Below, in pieces: positions 1 to 7,949 of a stretch of 19,088 nt of DNA. The DNA lies in NCBI GenBank assembly GCA_019310665.1, contig JAFDDW010000003.1, forward strand, positions 1-19,088, in the 5' to 3' direction. A program made the position numbers and the translations under genes. The notes beneath the pieces are model-generated. The model was not told the origin of the DNA. It saw only the letters and a program-made list of their open reading frames with translations, and did no database searches. The DNA is from Deltaproteobacteria bacterium. Lineage in GTDB: Bacteria > Desulfobacterota > Desulfobacteria > Desulfobacterales > JAFDCJ01. How positions within the stretch are numbered: the stretch's first letter is position 1; every line of letters begins with the position of its first letter.

Positions 1-655
1 CCCTGACTTCTTTTGAGACATAGAGCTGCTTTTTGATATTTTTAACCGTTTCCATCAATTCCTGCGGCGAATCATATCCTAAAATACGTGCCATGGCCGG
101 ATTGGCGCTCACAAAACGTCCCTTTGGTGTTGTCTGAAAAATACCCTCCACCGCATTTTCAAAAATCTGTCTGTACTTTTCCTCGCTTTTACGTAATTCG
201 TCTTGCGTTTTTTTGAGCTTGCTCAGATCGGTACCCATACCCAAAAGGTATTTTCTATTATCGATGATCATTCGCATAGCGGTAAAATAGTACGGAATCC
301 TTTCTCCGCTCTTAATAACTAAATCACTTTCGGCATCTGATTTCCCTCGAACAAAAGTCTCCTTTACTCTTGAGGCGATGTGTATTTTGTCTTCTTCGTT
401 GAACCAGTCCAATATTTTTCGATGAGAGATCTCCTCGGCGGAAAACCCGGTTAGAATTTCGTGATTCCTATTCCAGCGAACAATATTTCCATCCTCATCA
501 TAAAGGTAAAAAATACCTGGAAGGCTATTTAGCACATTTTCAGAGAACTTCTTTTCCTGTTTAAGATCTTTTGTTACCCGCTTACTTTCTTCAACATTCT
601 TCTCTAATTGCTTGACTCGTTTTAACAACTCGTCATAGCTAGGCTTCTTACCCAT
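1..655 (-). CDS. PAS-domain sensor protein, 5' part (runs off window)
   Basis: Reading leftward from ATG at 655 the frame stays open to base 1 (218 codons), so the C-terminal part is missing. An AGGAAGG ribosome site lies 8 bases upstream of the ATG. Residues 1-40 form a charged coiled coil beginning MGKKPSYDELLKRVKQLEKN. Residues about 40-155 form a first PAS domain (NSLPGIFYLYDEDGNIVRWN, then the S-box-like end DLSKLKKTQDELRKSEEKYR). A second PAS follows (IFENAVEGIFQTTPKGRF, then SANPAMARILGY). Such tandem-PAS proteins usually continue into a histidine kinase or GGDEF output domain, which cannot be seen here. It is probably a cytosolic signal sensor, since no membrane segment is visible in this part. 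The opening resembles the PAS protein at 9728-10483, suggesting related paralogues. It is divergent from the next gene. Ligand and output are unknown. Confidence 0.88.
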   Translation of the reverse strand, partial: MGKKPSYDELLKRVKQLEKNVEESKRVTKDLKQEKKFSENVLNSLPGIFYLYDEDGNIVRWNRNHEILTGFSAEEISHRKILDWFNEEDKIHIASRVKETFVRGKSDAESDLVIKSGERIPYYFTAMRMIIDNRKYLLGMGTDLSKLKKTQDELRKSEEKYRQIFENAVEGIFQTTPKGRFVSANPAMARILGYDSPQELMETVKNIKKQLYVSKEVR

Positions 656-841
656 TTCGGCATCCTTCCTGAGATTTATATTGGATATAAGTTTCGCTGA
701 TAAGATTTATCACTTTATTGCGTATCGATCCTTTTAATAGTATAAGAACAGAATTAGGTCAAAATAATTGTAATAATAAATATTTAGGAATATAAACCGA
801 AAGTATTCGCTTGCTATATTTCATCCTTTTCTATTCGATTT

Positions 842-870
842 TTCAACCCATCAACTTTTTTTGTTATAAT
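842..870 (+). promoter_or_regulatory. candidate sigma70-type promoter for the 945 gene
   Basis: A perfect TATAAT at 865-870 lies 17 bases after TTCAAC (842-847), a weak -35 match. It sits in a very AT-rich divergent spacer (656-944), about 75 bases before the GTG start at 945. The -10 is convincing in shape, but AT-rich DNA yields such hexamers by chance. Confidence 0.35.
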
Positions 871-944
871 AATCAAATTTTTATGCAATCAACTGTTTTT
901 TCACATAAATAATTTTTTATACAGTATGTTAGGAGGTGGTACCT

Positions 945-2372
945 GTGCAGTTGTCCAATAAACTCATTAATGCTGCAATATCGGTTTTCCTTATTTCCAT
1001 GGCTTTTTTTCTAATCGCCGAAAGCAGCTATGCCGCCCGAAAAAAGGATAACGATAACAAGGGTGACCCATATGTAATGACAGAAATCCAACTCCAATCC
1101 TGGTTAATGAGTTTCTCCGACCGGTTTGCGACCGTTTTAATCAATTCCTTTGAGCGTTTTGAAGAATTAGGATCGACACCAAAGATACGGCGTTATGTTC
1201 TTAGAGACACTGTTTATGCCATTGCGTCTGCTTTAACTATAGCTTCCGAGCCCAACCCTGAAACCGCATTACTGGATATGGTCACGTTAACGACACTGGC
1301 ACGAATAATTTATGAAGATAATAGAACAAGATTCGGTGAGCCAATAGAGGAAATGATTTTAGGATTTCGAAACTTGGAGACAGATATCTGGGGCATAGCG
1401 GCGCAGATTCTAACAAAAGAGCAGCAGAGTGAATTGCGAAAAATTATAATGGAGTGGCGTAAAAGCCATCCCAACCAAAAATATTTTAGCCACCTCCGTT
1501 TCAGCGAGTTTGGCACAAAGCGCCATGACTCCAAACTGGTTAAAAAAGGCGAGACCGGTGGTTTATTTAAGTCTGTGCAAAAAGCGACTCAGCAAGTCGA
1601 AGAGCTGCGCATGCTTGCAGAGCGTGGTATGTTTCTGGGGTCCCGCTTGCCAATTCTTGCTGGAATGTTTGGTGATGCGTGGGCGTCCCGTTTGACCCAA
1701 AATCCAGGGATCAAAGAAGTATTGGACGACATTCACAAATTAGCGGTGGCATCTGAGCGCCTCACCAGTGTAATGGAGAGCCTACCCGATGATATCGCCA
1801 AAGAGCGTAAAAGTGCAATGAAAGAGGTAGACACCTTTAGTCAACAAACGCTTGATCGAGTCATGGCCAAAGTAGAAATTGAACGCGAGGCAGCGATCAA
1901 ACAGTTTGCTGCCGAGCTGAGCAAAGAAAGAGAAAAAATTTTCGATGATTTTGTCGCTGAGGAGAAACGAATCAGAGGCGTCCTCACAGAACTTCGGCAA
2001 ACACTTTCATCAGGAAATGAGCTGATGTTGACGACCAATACGCTGCTTGAAAAATTTGACATAGACACTACTTCCGATATACCTTCCGAGCCTTTTGATA
2101 TTAACGACTACCGTGAAACGATAGTAGAAGTAGCAAATGCCTCACGAGAGATTAACACAATGGTGAATTCCATCAACCAACTCATCGCTTCGGATGGTTT
2201 GGAACAACTGTTGCCAAAAATCGTTAAAGCCGTCGACCAAGCTGGGAAAGAAGGAGATGAAATTATTGATCACGCATTTATCCGGGCTATTGCACTCATA
2301 TTGATTGGGTTAGCTGGTTATTTGGTGGCAAGACTCATTATTCATTTTATTACCAAACAACGAGGCCAATGA
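945..2372 (+). CDS. coiled-coil membrane protein of unknown function
   Basis: 475 residues from GTG at 945, chosen because AGGAGG at 931-936 lies 8 bases before it. The longer in-frame start at 936 would abut the ribosome site. The first 30 residues are a signal peptide or membrane anchor (INAAISVFLISMAFFLIAES, then SYAA). Residues about 45-200 are helical and contain no motif I recognise. Residues about 255-350 form a long charged heptad-like coiled coil rich in E, K and R. A short linker with T/S/P follows, then another helical stretch, and a C-terminal membrane helix (AFIRAIALILIGLAGYLVAR) with a basic tail. If the N-terminal segment is cleaved, this is a periplasmic coiled coil tethered by its C-terminus; if not, it is anchored at both ends. 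The shape recalls tethers or methyl-accepting-like proteins, but no signalling or enzymatic domain is visible. It appears monocistronic. Confidence 0.85.
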   Translation: MQLSNKLINAAISVFLISMAFFLIAESSYAARKKDNDNKGDPYVMTEIQLQSWLMSFSDRFATVLINSFERFEELGSTPKIRRYVLRDTVYAIASALTIASEPNPETALLDMVTLTTLARIIYEDNRTRFGEPIEEMILGFRNLETDIWGIAAQILTKEQQSELRKIIMEWRKSHPNQKYFSHLRFSEFGTKRHDSKLVKKGETGGLFKSVQKATQQVEELRMLAERGMFLGSRLPILAGMFGDAWASRLTQNPGIKEVLDDIHKLAVASERLTSVMESLPDDIAKERKSAMKEVDTFSQQTLDRVMAKVEIEREAAIKQFAAELSKEREKIFDDFVAEEKRIRGVLTELRQTLSSGNELMLTTNTLLEKFDIDTTSDIPSEPFDINDYRETIVEVANASREINTMVNSINQLIASDGLEQLLPKIVKAVDQAGKEGDEIIDHAFIRAIALILIGLAGYLVARLIIHFITKQRGQ

Positions 2373-2899
2373 ATCGTCAGTAATCAATAAATGAGAATTC
2401 GGAAGAAAGTAGTAAAAAAATATAAAGAATATTTTCAGTTCAATGACACTGTAGCTATATCGATAAAATTGTATATTGCATCAGCCAAGGTAACAAATTT
2501 TGGCTTGCCTGAAATTGTGTCTTACTGCTTCCACAGTCATAGAATACCCCAGGTACATTGTAGACTACAACTACCTATCCTAAAAAATCACATTACATAG
2601 AATCGAGCAAAAATAGACGCAATAGATGATGTTGATACCAATAGCAATATGAATTTTAGTTAATATAATCAATAAGATATTCGAATATTTTTTGTTTTGG
2701 AACAACAAAAACATTGAAAAATATGGCTGTACAAAGTAATATCAGCCGACGCTTCAAAACTCGGCAATTTTCTATTGGGTAACGTGACTTCAGAAGCTGT
2801 TTCAGAATCTTCCATTTGTTGGTTTGCGGAGGTCCCGGTGTTGGATCCTCTGCAAGCTCTATGTTCGAACAATCGACCTTATTAAATGAAAGTCATGCG
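2373..2899. other. AT-rich intergenic region
   Basis: No convincing gene. A weak hairpin (TTTTTGTT paired with AACAAAAA, 2689-2696 and 2704-2711) is the only structure noticed, and it could end transcription in either direction. Short open frames here lack ribosome sites and recognisable sequence. Confidence 0.5.
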
Positions 2900-3532
2900 A
2901 TGATACTGAAAAAATGGTGTCTGGTTGCATCCGTGTTCATGGTGGCAAGCCTGGTGATAACGGCTCCGGCTGTTTCAGCGGATTCTTTTCGGGATTTTAG
3001 GAAAAAAAACGGGCTTCAGGCCTATGTCCCGCCCGAGTGGTTTTTAAAAGGGTACTTCATTGCCAGCGAAAAAAATCCAGGTTACGTTTTTGGATCGGTT
3101 CAGGAATTTGCCGGGGCGCTTGGTGGCACAACCACATGGTTGATAGAGGATATGGAGTTAGAACGCCTCGAGGCGGCCTCTGCAGATGGAAAGAATTTTG
3201 AATATTCATTGTTTCTTGAAGTGGTTTCACCTGATCGCACGGAGTACTGGGTTTTCGTGCTGCTGCCGTATGAAAGCGCACAGGCTTGGTACGATGCGAA
3301 GCGGGCCTTTCACGGGCGAAAGGCCAAGGAATATTACGGAAAAACCCGAAGTGAGCTTGAACGCGCACTAAGCCAAGGGCTTAACATTAGCGCTGAGCTT
3401 CGCTTTTGGATAGAGAACGGAGAGACCAGCCTGAAGACCCCTGAGGACGTGATCATGAGCAGATACAACTTCCAGCCGGTTTTCAACCTTGGCACAGGCC
3501 GCCGGACAGGCCCGGCCGCCAAGACTGAGTAG
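2900..3532 (+). CDS. exported protein of unknown function
   Basis: 210 residues from ATG at 2900. That start puts a clean Sec signal peptide at the N-terminus (MILKKWCLVASVFMVASLVI, with cleavage probably after APAVSA), although the ribosome site is weak. The frame is open upstream to 2816, but the extra residues are not signal-like. The mature part (about 184 residues) is mixed alpha/beta, with aromatic-rich strands such as EYWVFVLLPY and a basic helix region about residues 125-155. It has no lipobox, metal motif or repeats. I do not recognise the family. The stop lies 25 bases before the Tat aldo/keto reductase, which has a strong ribosome site, so the two are probably co-transcribed and both act in the cell envelope. 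A role as a partner of the reductase is inference only. Confidence 0.82.
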   Translation: MILKKWCLVASVFMVASLVITAPAVSADSFRDFRKKNGLQAYVPPEWFLKGYFIASEKNPGYVFGSVQEFAGALGGTTTWLIEDMELERLEAASADGKNFEYSLFLEVVSPDRTEYWVFVLLPYESAQAWYDAKRAFHGRKAKEYYGKTRSELERALSQGLNISAELRFWIENGETSLKTPEDVIMSRYNFQPVFNLGTGRRTGPAAKTE

Positions 3533-3557
3533 CTCCGTATCCAAGGAGGTATGAATC

Positions 3558-4790
3558 ATGTCATTTGATGAGAATAAAAATGATACATCCAATCGCCGTG
3601 ACTTTTTAAAAAAGGCTGCAGCCATTGGATTGGGGGCGGTAGTGGGTGGTACCGCTCTGCAGCGGCCCCGCCAGGCTTCGGCCCAGATCGCCCTTCCCAC
3701 GGCACCGATGCCCCGAAGACCCTTCGGCCGGTCAGGCATAGAGGTCTCCACCCTTTCACTTGGCGGAATGTTTGACATATTAAACAATCGGTTAATGCTC
3801 GCCAAAGCGCTTGAGTGGGGAATCAACTATTGGGACACCGCTGAAGGGTACGGCGGCGGCCGCAGCGAAGAGGGCATCGGTCGCTGGTTCGCTAGATATC
3901 CCGATAACCGCAAGCAAGTGTTTCTGGTCACCAAGCTTTCATTAAGACGAGGTACCGATTTTACGCCCCGGCTTGAAGCGTGCCTGAAACGGCTGCATAC
4001 CGATTACATCGACCTTCTTTTTGTGCATGGCATCAGAGGCATCGATCAAATGGACCCCCGACTGGAATCCTGGTCCAAGGACATGAAAAAGGCCGGTAAG
4101 TTGAGGTTATTCGGCTTTAGCACACATTCCAACATGGAAGACTGCCTTGAGGGGGCCGCGCGGCTGCCGTGGATAGACGGTATCATGTTTACCTACAACT
4201 ACCGCCTGATGCACCAGCCCCGCATGAAAGCGGCGGTTGAGGCCTGCTACCGGGCCGGTATCGGTCTCACGGCCATGAAGACCCAGGGCGGCGGCCCAGT
4301 CAAGAGCGATTCCGAGTCTGAGATAGAGATGGCAGGCCGCTTTATGCGGAAAGGATTTACGCACCATCAGGCAAAGCTAATGGCTGTTTGGGAAGATAAA
4401 CGTATCGCCAGCATCTGCTCTCAAATGCCCAATCTTACCATTATGGCGACCAACGCGGCGGCGGCAGTCGATCAAACCCGCCTTTCCCAGTCCGATCGTG
4501 CCTTGTTGGCCCAATACGCTGATGAAACCTGCAGCGACTATTGCGCCGGATGCGGCCGTCTTTGTTCAGAAGTGCTTGGCAAAAAGATGCCGATAAACGA
4601 TGTCATGCGCTGTCTCATGTACGTTCATTCTTACCAGGATTTAATGATAGCTCGTTCCACCTTTGAAATGCTGCCGGCTCAAACAAGAGCGCTTTTGGCT
4701 CAGCTGGACTTCAACGAGGCGGAACGCTCGTGCCCTCGAAACTTGCCGATCGGACGGATGATGCAAGAAGCGACGAAACTTTTGGCCTGA
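3558..4790 (+). CDS. Tat-exported aldo/keto reductase with C-terminal 4Fe-4S-type cysteines
   Basis: 410 residues; AGGAGG at 3544-3549 lies 8 bases before the ATG. The N-terminus has a twin-arginine motif (NRRDFLKK, R13 R14), a hydrophobic stretch and ASA at about 40-42, so export of the folded protein by Tat is expected. Residues 55-310 form an aldo/keto reductase barrel with the catalytic set D93, Y98 (DTAEGY), K126 (VTKLS) and H157 (FVHG). The tail carries C325, C329, C332 and C336 (C-x3-C-x2-C-x3-C) plus C392 in SCPRNLPI, the pattern of predicted iron-sulfur members of this superfamily. The substrate is unknown. A periplasmic enzyme would not have the usual NADPH supply, so electrons may pass through the cluster or a bound cofactor. 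It is probably co-transcribed with the exported protein 25 bases upstream. Confidence 0.92.
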   Translation: MSFDENKNDTSNRRDFLKKAAAIGLGAVVGGTALQRPRQASAQIALPTAPMPRRPFGRSGIEVSTLSLGGMFDILNNRLMLAKALEWGINYWDTAEGYGGGRSEEGIGRWFARYPDNRKQVFLVTKLSLRRGTDFTPRLEACLKRLHTDYIDLLFVHGIRGIDQMDPRLESWSKDMKKAGKLRLFGFSTHSNMEDCLEGAARLPWIDGIMFTYNYRLMHQPRMKAAVEACYRAGIGLTAMKTQGGGPVKSDSESEIEMAGRFMRKGFTHHQAKLMAVWEDKRIASICSQMPNLTIMATNAAAAVDQTRLSQSDRALLAQYADETCSDYCAGCGRLCSEVLGKKMPINDVMRCLMYVHSYQDLMIARSTFEMLPAQTRALLAQLDFNEAERSCPRNLPIGRMMQEATKLLA

Positions 4791-4845
4791 TATAGGTAAA
4801 TTTATGCTGGATTTGTAGTTTATGCTTTTTGCAGATTGCACAATG

Positions 4846-4873
4846 ACAAACCTATACTTTTTTAGCGGTTTGT
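4846..4873 (+). terminator. weak hairpin after the reductase gene
   Basis: ACAAACC (4846-4852) pairs with GGTTTGT (4867-4873) around a 14-base T-rich loop. A T-rich run follows, 55 bases after the reductase stop. It is a possible but weak terminator. The rest of 4791-5040 holds nothing recognisable. Confidence 0.3.
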
Positions 4874-5040
4874 TTTGTTTACATTCCGTGCCTAAGTTAA
4901 ATCCGGCCAATATTCTGATTCTATTATGTATTTGTTTTGACAATCTTTCTTTTTCAATCTTTAAGAAAGTTTTCCCGTTGATCCACTTTTGTGCATTCTG
5001 ATAAGGGATAAATAGTAGGCGGCGACTTAAATAAAAGTCG

Positions 5041-5253
5041 GCAATGTATTTAGACAACCTTGCCTGGACAGCGATGGCCATTGTGTCGGGTTTGCCGGCA
5101 ACTGTAGCACCGGTTGGACTGAGCGAATCAGGTCTTCCGGTAGGTATACAGATAATCGGTGCCAGATTAGAGGATCGGACAACCATAGCCTTCGCCCGGG
5201 GTTTGTCTGGGCTCGTTGGTGGTTTCGTGGCGCCGCCTAGCTATGAGGATTAG
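5041..5253 (+). pseudogene. C-terminal remnant of an amidase-signature-family enzyme
   Basis: The open frame encodes about 70 residues containing GLPATVAPVGLSESGLPVGI, then QIIGARLEDRTTIAFAR and GGFVAPPSYED. This is the characteristic last segment of amidase-signature hydrolases (GatA/acylamidase type, usually about 450-500 residues). The Ser-cisSer-Lys catalytic core lies far upstream in full-length members and is absent here. A stop at 5032 closes the frame just before the homologous part, and no amidase-like sequence is visible in any frame between 4791 and 5040. No ribosome site precedes the ATG at 5044. I read it as the 3' stump of a deleted gene rather than a functional small protein. 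It borders the repeat-rich spacer 5254-5800, which may mark the deletion junction. Confidence 0.75.
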
Positions 5254-5421
5254 ATCGGATAGCCTTTACTTCAGAATACAGATTTCTCCGTATATGCTCT
5301 TTGAGAGGCCATTAAATAGTTGTGATATCATACTGTCAATGGTGGTTTTAACTTACTTTCCAATTCGGTCAACTCAAGTATAGATCAGAACACCTCAGTC
5401 TTGCACCATGTGCCTTGCTTG

Positions 5422-5457
5422 CCAGGCCATAGTCACGCCACAGCGTGACGACGGCTG
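5422..5457. repeat. REP-like palindrome
   Basis: A perfect 7-base stem, GTCACGC-CACA-GCGTGAC (5432-5449), is nested in an outer pairing of CCAGGCC with GGCTGG. It sits 3 bases before the heptamer array at 5461. GC-rich nested palindromes of this type resemble bacterial REP elements. Confidence 0.55.
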
Positions 5458-5460
5458 GAG

Positions 5461-5530
5461 CCCTGCGCCCTGTGCCTCAACCCTTTTCCCATTTTCCGCC
5501 TTCCGCATTCCCAATTCCCTGGCCCAGACC
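5461..5530. repeat. degenerate heptamer array, ten units starting with CC
   Basis: Cut every seven bases from 5461, ten consecutive units all begin with CC: CCCTGCG, CCCTGTG, CCTCAAC, CCTTTTC, CCATTTT, CCGCCTT, CCGCATT, CCCAATT, CCCTGGC, CCAGACC. The units differ, but the 7-base phase never slips. It is non-coding, and a 7-base period does not keep a reading frame. Confidence 0.7.
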
Positions 5531-5620
5531 TATTTTATGAGGATCGTATATAAAGCTCCAACTCCTCAGGCGTTCCACTTCGGTGCTATTTAATTGAAGT
5601 CGTCGCGCCAGGGCGGGCCG

Positions 5621-5791
5621 AATTCAAATACCTATGTCCCCTGCTTGCCGCGGCGAAGCCGTCAGGCGAAGACGGATCATCTGTTTTCTGTCTTTTTTTT
5701 CTTTCCGCATTCCGCATTCCCAATTCCGAATTCAAATACCTCTGTCCTCTGCCTGCCGCGGCGAAGCCGTCAGGCGAAGACGCGTCATCTG
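5621..5791. repeat. two 63-bp direct repeats 108 bp apart
   Basis: Bases 5621-5683 and 5729-5791 agree at 58 of 63 positions, both starting AATTCAAATACC and ending in ATCTG or CATCTG. Each holds a REP-like hairpin in which CGGC-GAA-GCCG is nested in GCCTG...CAGGC (GCTTG in copy 1). Between them, 5702-5737 is another heptamer run (TTCCGCA twice, TTCCCAA, TTCCGAA). With the CC array at 5461 this fills most of the spacer 5254-5800. No gene is visible there. Confidence 0.75.
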
Positions 5792-5800
5792 AAAAAATCC

Positions 5801-5829
5801 TTGACTCTTGGCAGGTAAATGCTTAAACT
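5801..5829 (+). promoter_or_regulatory. candidate promoter for the PilZ gene
   Basis: TTGACT (5801-5806), 17 bases, then TAAACT (5824-5829): 5/6 and 4/6 matches to the sigma70 consensus. It lies about 117 bases before the PilZ start and directly downstream of the second 63-bp repeat. Confidence 0.45.
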
Positions 5830-5945
5830 TTTTAACTATACCGGAAATCGACAGCTATTTTACCTGAAATTTCCCGCAAAATCGACTTTCCTTTGAGCTT
5901 GCCGTAGAACACCGTAAATCTTAGTTTATGAGGAGGTTTTTTCTT

Positions 5946-6335
5946 ATGGCAACTGGCAATGATAGCTTCAACGCTCGAACGAACGATCCGCACCTGTCTC
6001 AGCTCATAGACAATTTATCCATTGATGACCAGCGGGTGTTGTCGAGGCTTTTAAATACCTGGGAAAAAAGGGACCAACGCAAACATCCCCGCATGCCGTG
6101 TTCAATCATTACTGAATACGTTTTCAACGAGCAGGACTATAAAGGTGTCATGCAAAATATCAGTCTTGACGGTGCCTTTATTGTAAGCCGGCATGAGCTT
6201 GCCGTGAACCAGCAAATTGCCCAAAGCTTTTTTTTCCCCAATTTTGAAATCCCGATTCGCTCCAACAGTAAAATCGTGTGGGTGGGCGCCGAGGGATTCG
6301 GGGTGCAGTTTGAATTCGTTCAGAGTGACAAGTAA
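5946..6335 (+). CDS. PilZ-domain protein (c-di-GMP receptor)
   Basis: 129 residues from ATG at 5946. AGGAGG at 5931-5936 is 9 bases before it, whereas the earlier ATG at 5928 overlaps the ribosome site. Residues 1-43 are a helical extension. The PilZ domain starts with the conserved arginine motif RKHPR (R45-x3-R49) and continues with the second motif NISLDG (N71-x-S73-x2-G76), followed by beta strands to the end. Both halves of the c-di-GMP binding signature are intact, so ligand binding is likely. It is a cytosolic single-domain adaptor. Targets such as motility, adhesion or exopolysaccharide cannot be read from the neighbours, which are an amidase stump upstream and a convergent transporter-like gene downstream. 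It is probably monocistronic, with a promoter candidate at 5801-5829. Confidence 0.92.
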   Translation: MATGNDSFNARTNDPHLSQLIDNLSIDDQRVLSRLLNTWEKRDQRKHPRMPCSIITEYVFNEQDYKGVMQNISLDGAFIVSRHELAVNQQIAQSFFFPNFEIPIRSNSKIVWVGAEGFGVQFEFVQSDK

Positions 6336-6342
6336 CGGCTAC

Positions 6343-6371
6343 CCTAATTGAGCGAAAAACGCTCAATTAGG
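6343..6371. terminator. perfect 12-bp hairpin after the PilZ gene
   Basis: CCTAATTGAGCG (6343-6354), AAAAA loop, CGCTCAATTAGG (6360-6371), beginning 7 bases after the PilZ stop. No T-run follows, so it may act as an mRNA 3' stabiliser or a factor-assisted terminator rather than an intrinsic one. Confidence 0.55.
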
Positions 6372-6447
6372 CGTTAATTGTTATTGGTTAACAGATAACT
6401 ACCAATTGGTTTTTAACTTAATTTAGGTGCTAATAAGAGTAGAATTG

Positions 6448-6479
6448 AAAAAGCAGGGCTTGACGGCCCTGCTTTTTTT
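6448..6479. terminator. bidirectional intrinsic terminator
   Basis: GCAGGGC (6453-6459), loop TTGACG, GCCCTGC (6466-6472), with AAAAA before and TTTTTTT after. It reads as a hairpin plus U-tract on both strands between the convergent PilZ and CorC-like genes. The T-run touches the stop codon of the minus-strand gene. Confidence 0.9.
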
Positions 6480-7731
6480 ATGAGGCTTGATCGGCTTCCT
6501 GAGAAACATCTTCTTCCTTTCTCACGATATATTCTTTGATCCTCGTTCCATCCATTTCGTTAACTGTAACCACAAAATTACCCAGGAGAATATCCTCCTT
6601 CTCTTCTGGAATTCTACCGATTTGATCCAAAACGTAGCCGGAAAAAGTGTCGTATTCTTTTGCGTCAGGAATATCCATATCCAGCTTTTCATTGACATCA
6701 TCGATTTCGGATTTGCCCAGCACCCGCCATTCGTTCCTATTCAGCTTGACAATGTGGGGTTCAACCTTGTCGCTCTCATCGATGATCTCCCCCACGATTT
6801 CCTCCAAGGCATCTTCCATGGTGATCAGACCGGAGACACCGCCGTGTTCATCCACAACAATGGCCATATGCTGCTTTCTATTTTTGAACTGCTGGAGCAA
6901 ATGGTCCAACTTTTTATATTCCGGGACAAAATAAGGCTCGCTCATGACGCTGCGTGCATCTGTCTGCTTGGCCGAGGTAATCTGGTGCATGAACAAGTCC
7001 TTAATATTTAAAATGCCGATGACATGATCAATATCTTCCTCGATAACAGGAATACGGCTGAATCCGGAACGGATGATTTCTTCAAGATTCAGTTCATCAT
7101 CGACATGGATTACAAACATATCCGCTCGAGGCGTCATAACCTCCGAGGCGCTGGTATCGTCAAACTCAAATATGTTGTGGATAAGCTCTTTTTCTTCTTC
7201 TTCGATACCCCCTTCTTCTTCAACCACTTCAACAAAGGTCATCAACTCTTCTTCGGTGACCAGCGATTTTTTTTGAACCTTTTGCGTGAGTCTGGGGATA
7301 AAATTCAGCAGGTAAATTAGCGGGACAAACAAAACCGACAGCCAGTAAAGGGGAATGATGACCAGTCTGGCAATGAGGACATTGTTCCGGGTCGCAACCG
7401 TTTTGGGAATGATTTCACCGAAGATCAATATGAGGCATGTCATGATGCCGGTGGCAATTCCCACTGCATTGTTGGCCACCATTTTAATGGTAATCGATGT
7501 AGCCAGCGCAGCTGCTCCGACATTCACCAGGTTGTTCCCGATAAGGATGGTCGAAAGCAACCGGTGGGGATCGTCTTTCATCTTCTTAATGAGCGCGTTG
7601 GTCAAACCCTTCTCTTTGGCGATGTATCTGGCTTTGGCTCTGCTGATGGAAAATAGCGCAGTTTCGGCGGAGGAAAAAAAACCGGAGAGCAAAAGGAGGA
7701 CGCTTAAAACCACTATTTGATCAAATAGCAT
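6478..7731 (-). CDS. CNNM/CorC-family membrane protein (DUF21, CBS pair, CorC_HlyC)
   Basis: 417 residues from ATG at 7731, with a weak GGGAA ribosome site. Residues 1-180 are the DUF21/CNNM membrane domain: several hydrophobic helices with FFSSAETALFSISRAKA, LIGNNLVNVGAAALA and IFGEIIPKTVA, the hallmarks of this family. An acidic linker (TEEELMTFVEVVEEEGGIEE) leads to a CBS-domain pair at about 195-325, including EVMTPRADMF, the GFSRIPV segment and VDEHGGVSGLITMEDALEEI. The C-terminal 75 residues are the CorC_HlyC domain. Members are implicated in magnesium/cobalt export or tolerance and are often labelled hemolysins without support. CBS pairs of this family can bind ATP-Mg. It is in the inner membrane, of full family length, and ends at a shared bidirectional terminator. 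It is downstream of the SH3-domain gene on the same strand, across a 218-base gap. Confidence 0.95.
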   Translation of the reverse strand: MLFDQIVVLSVLLLLSGFFSSAETALFSISRAKARYIAKEKGLTNALIKKMKDDPHRLLSTILIGNNLVNVGAAALATSITIKMVANNAVGIATGIMTCLILIFGEIIPKTVATRNNVLIARLVIIPLYWLSVLFVPLIYLLNFIPRLTQKVQKKSLVTEEELMTFVEVVEEEGGIEEEEKELIHNIFEFDDTSASEVMTPRADMFVIHVDDELNLEEIIRSGFSRIPVIEEDIDHVIGILNIKDLFMHQITSAKQTDARSVMSEPYFVPEYKKLDHLLQQFKNRKQHMAIVVDEHGGVSGLITMEDALEEIVGEIIDESDKVEPHIVKLNRNEWRVLGKSEIDDVNEKLDMDIPDAKEYDTFSGYVLDQIGRIPEEKEDILLGNFVVTVNEMDGTRIKEYIVRKEEDVSQEADQAS

Positions 7732-7907
7732 TTATGTTCCCAGTACAGTCAACTATTTTATTCGAGGTTGTCCTCTTTTCCTTCTCTGGTAAGAGATTGA
7801 AAGGCAGCAATAGCCTTGAGCGGCGTAAGGCCCCATGCGCGGCCATTGCGGTTAAACATGCTTGGTGTTGGCTTTGCCGCCAGTTCGACAATGAGGTCAA
7901 TTTATAC

Positions 7908-7927
7908 CTGAATATAATGATATTCAG
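7908..7927. other. small perfect hairpin between the SH3 and CorC-like genes
   Basis: CTGAATAT (7908-7915), AATG loop, ATATTCAG (7920-7927), 22 bases beyond the stop of the SH3 gene on the minus strand. No U-tract follows. It may be a weak terminator or an operator for the downstream CorC-like gene. The rest of 7732-7949 shows nothing recognisable. Confidence 0.4.
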
Positions 7928-7949
7928 AGGTTATGTCAAACTGCAATTT

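Noticed and set aside
2391..2600. Small plus-strand open frame (69 codons)
   Set aside because: No ribosome site at a proper distance and no protein-like pattern; left as intergenic.
3368..3826. 152-codon open frame on the minus strand
   Set aside because: Antisense across two real genes including the conserved Tat signal and reductase start.
4641..5186. 181-codon open frame on the minus strand
   Set aside because: It overlaps the conserved end of the aldo/keto reductase and the amidase remnant on the other strand, and the product looks like random sequence.
5408..5818. Two consecutive small open frames on the plus strand
   Set aside because: They are made of the repeat words and palindromes; the second translates the 63-bp repeat twice. 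Neither has a ribosome site.
7790..7880. GC-rich segment in the SH3-CorC gap as a possible small RNA or tRNA
   Set aside because: No cloverleaf, no T-loop consensus and no convincing stem with terminator.
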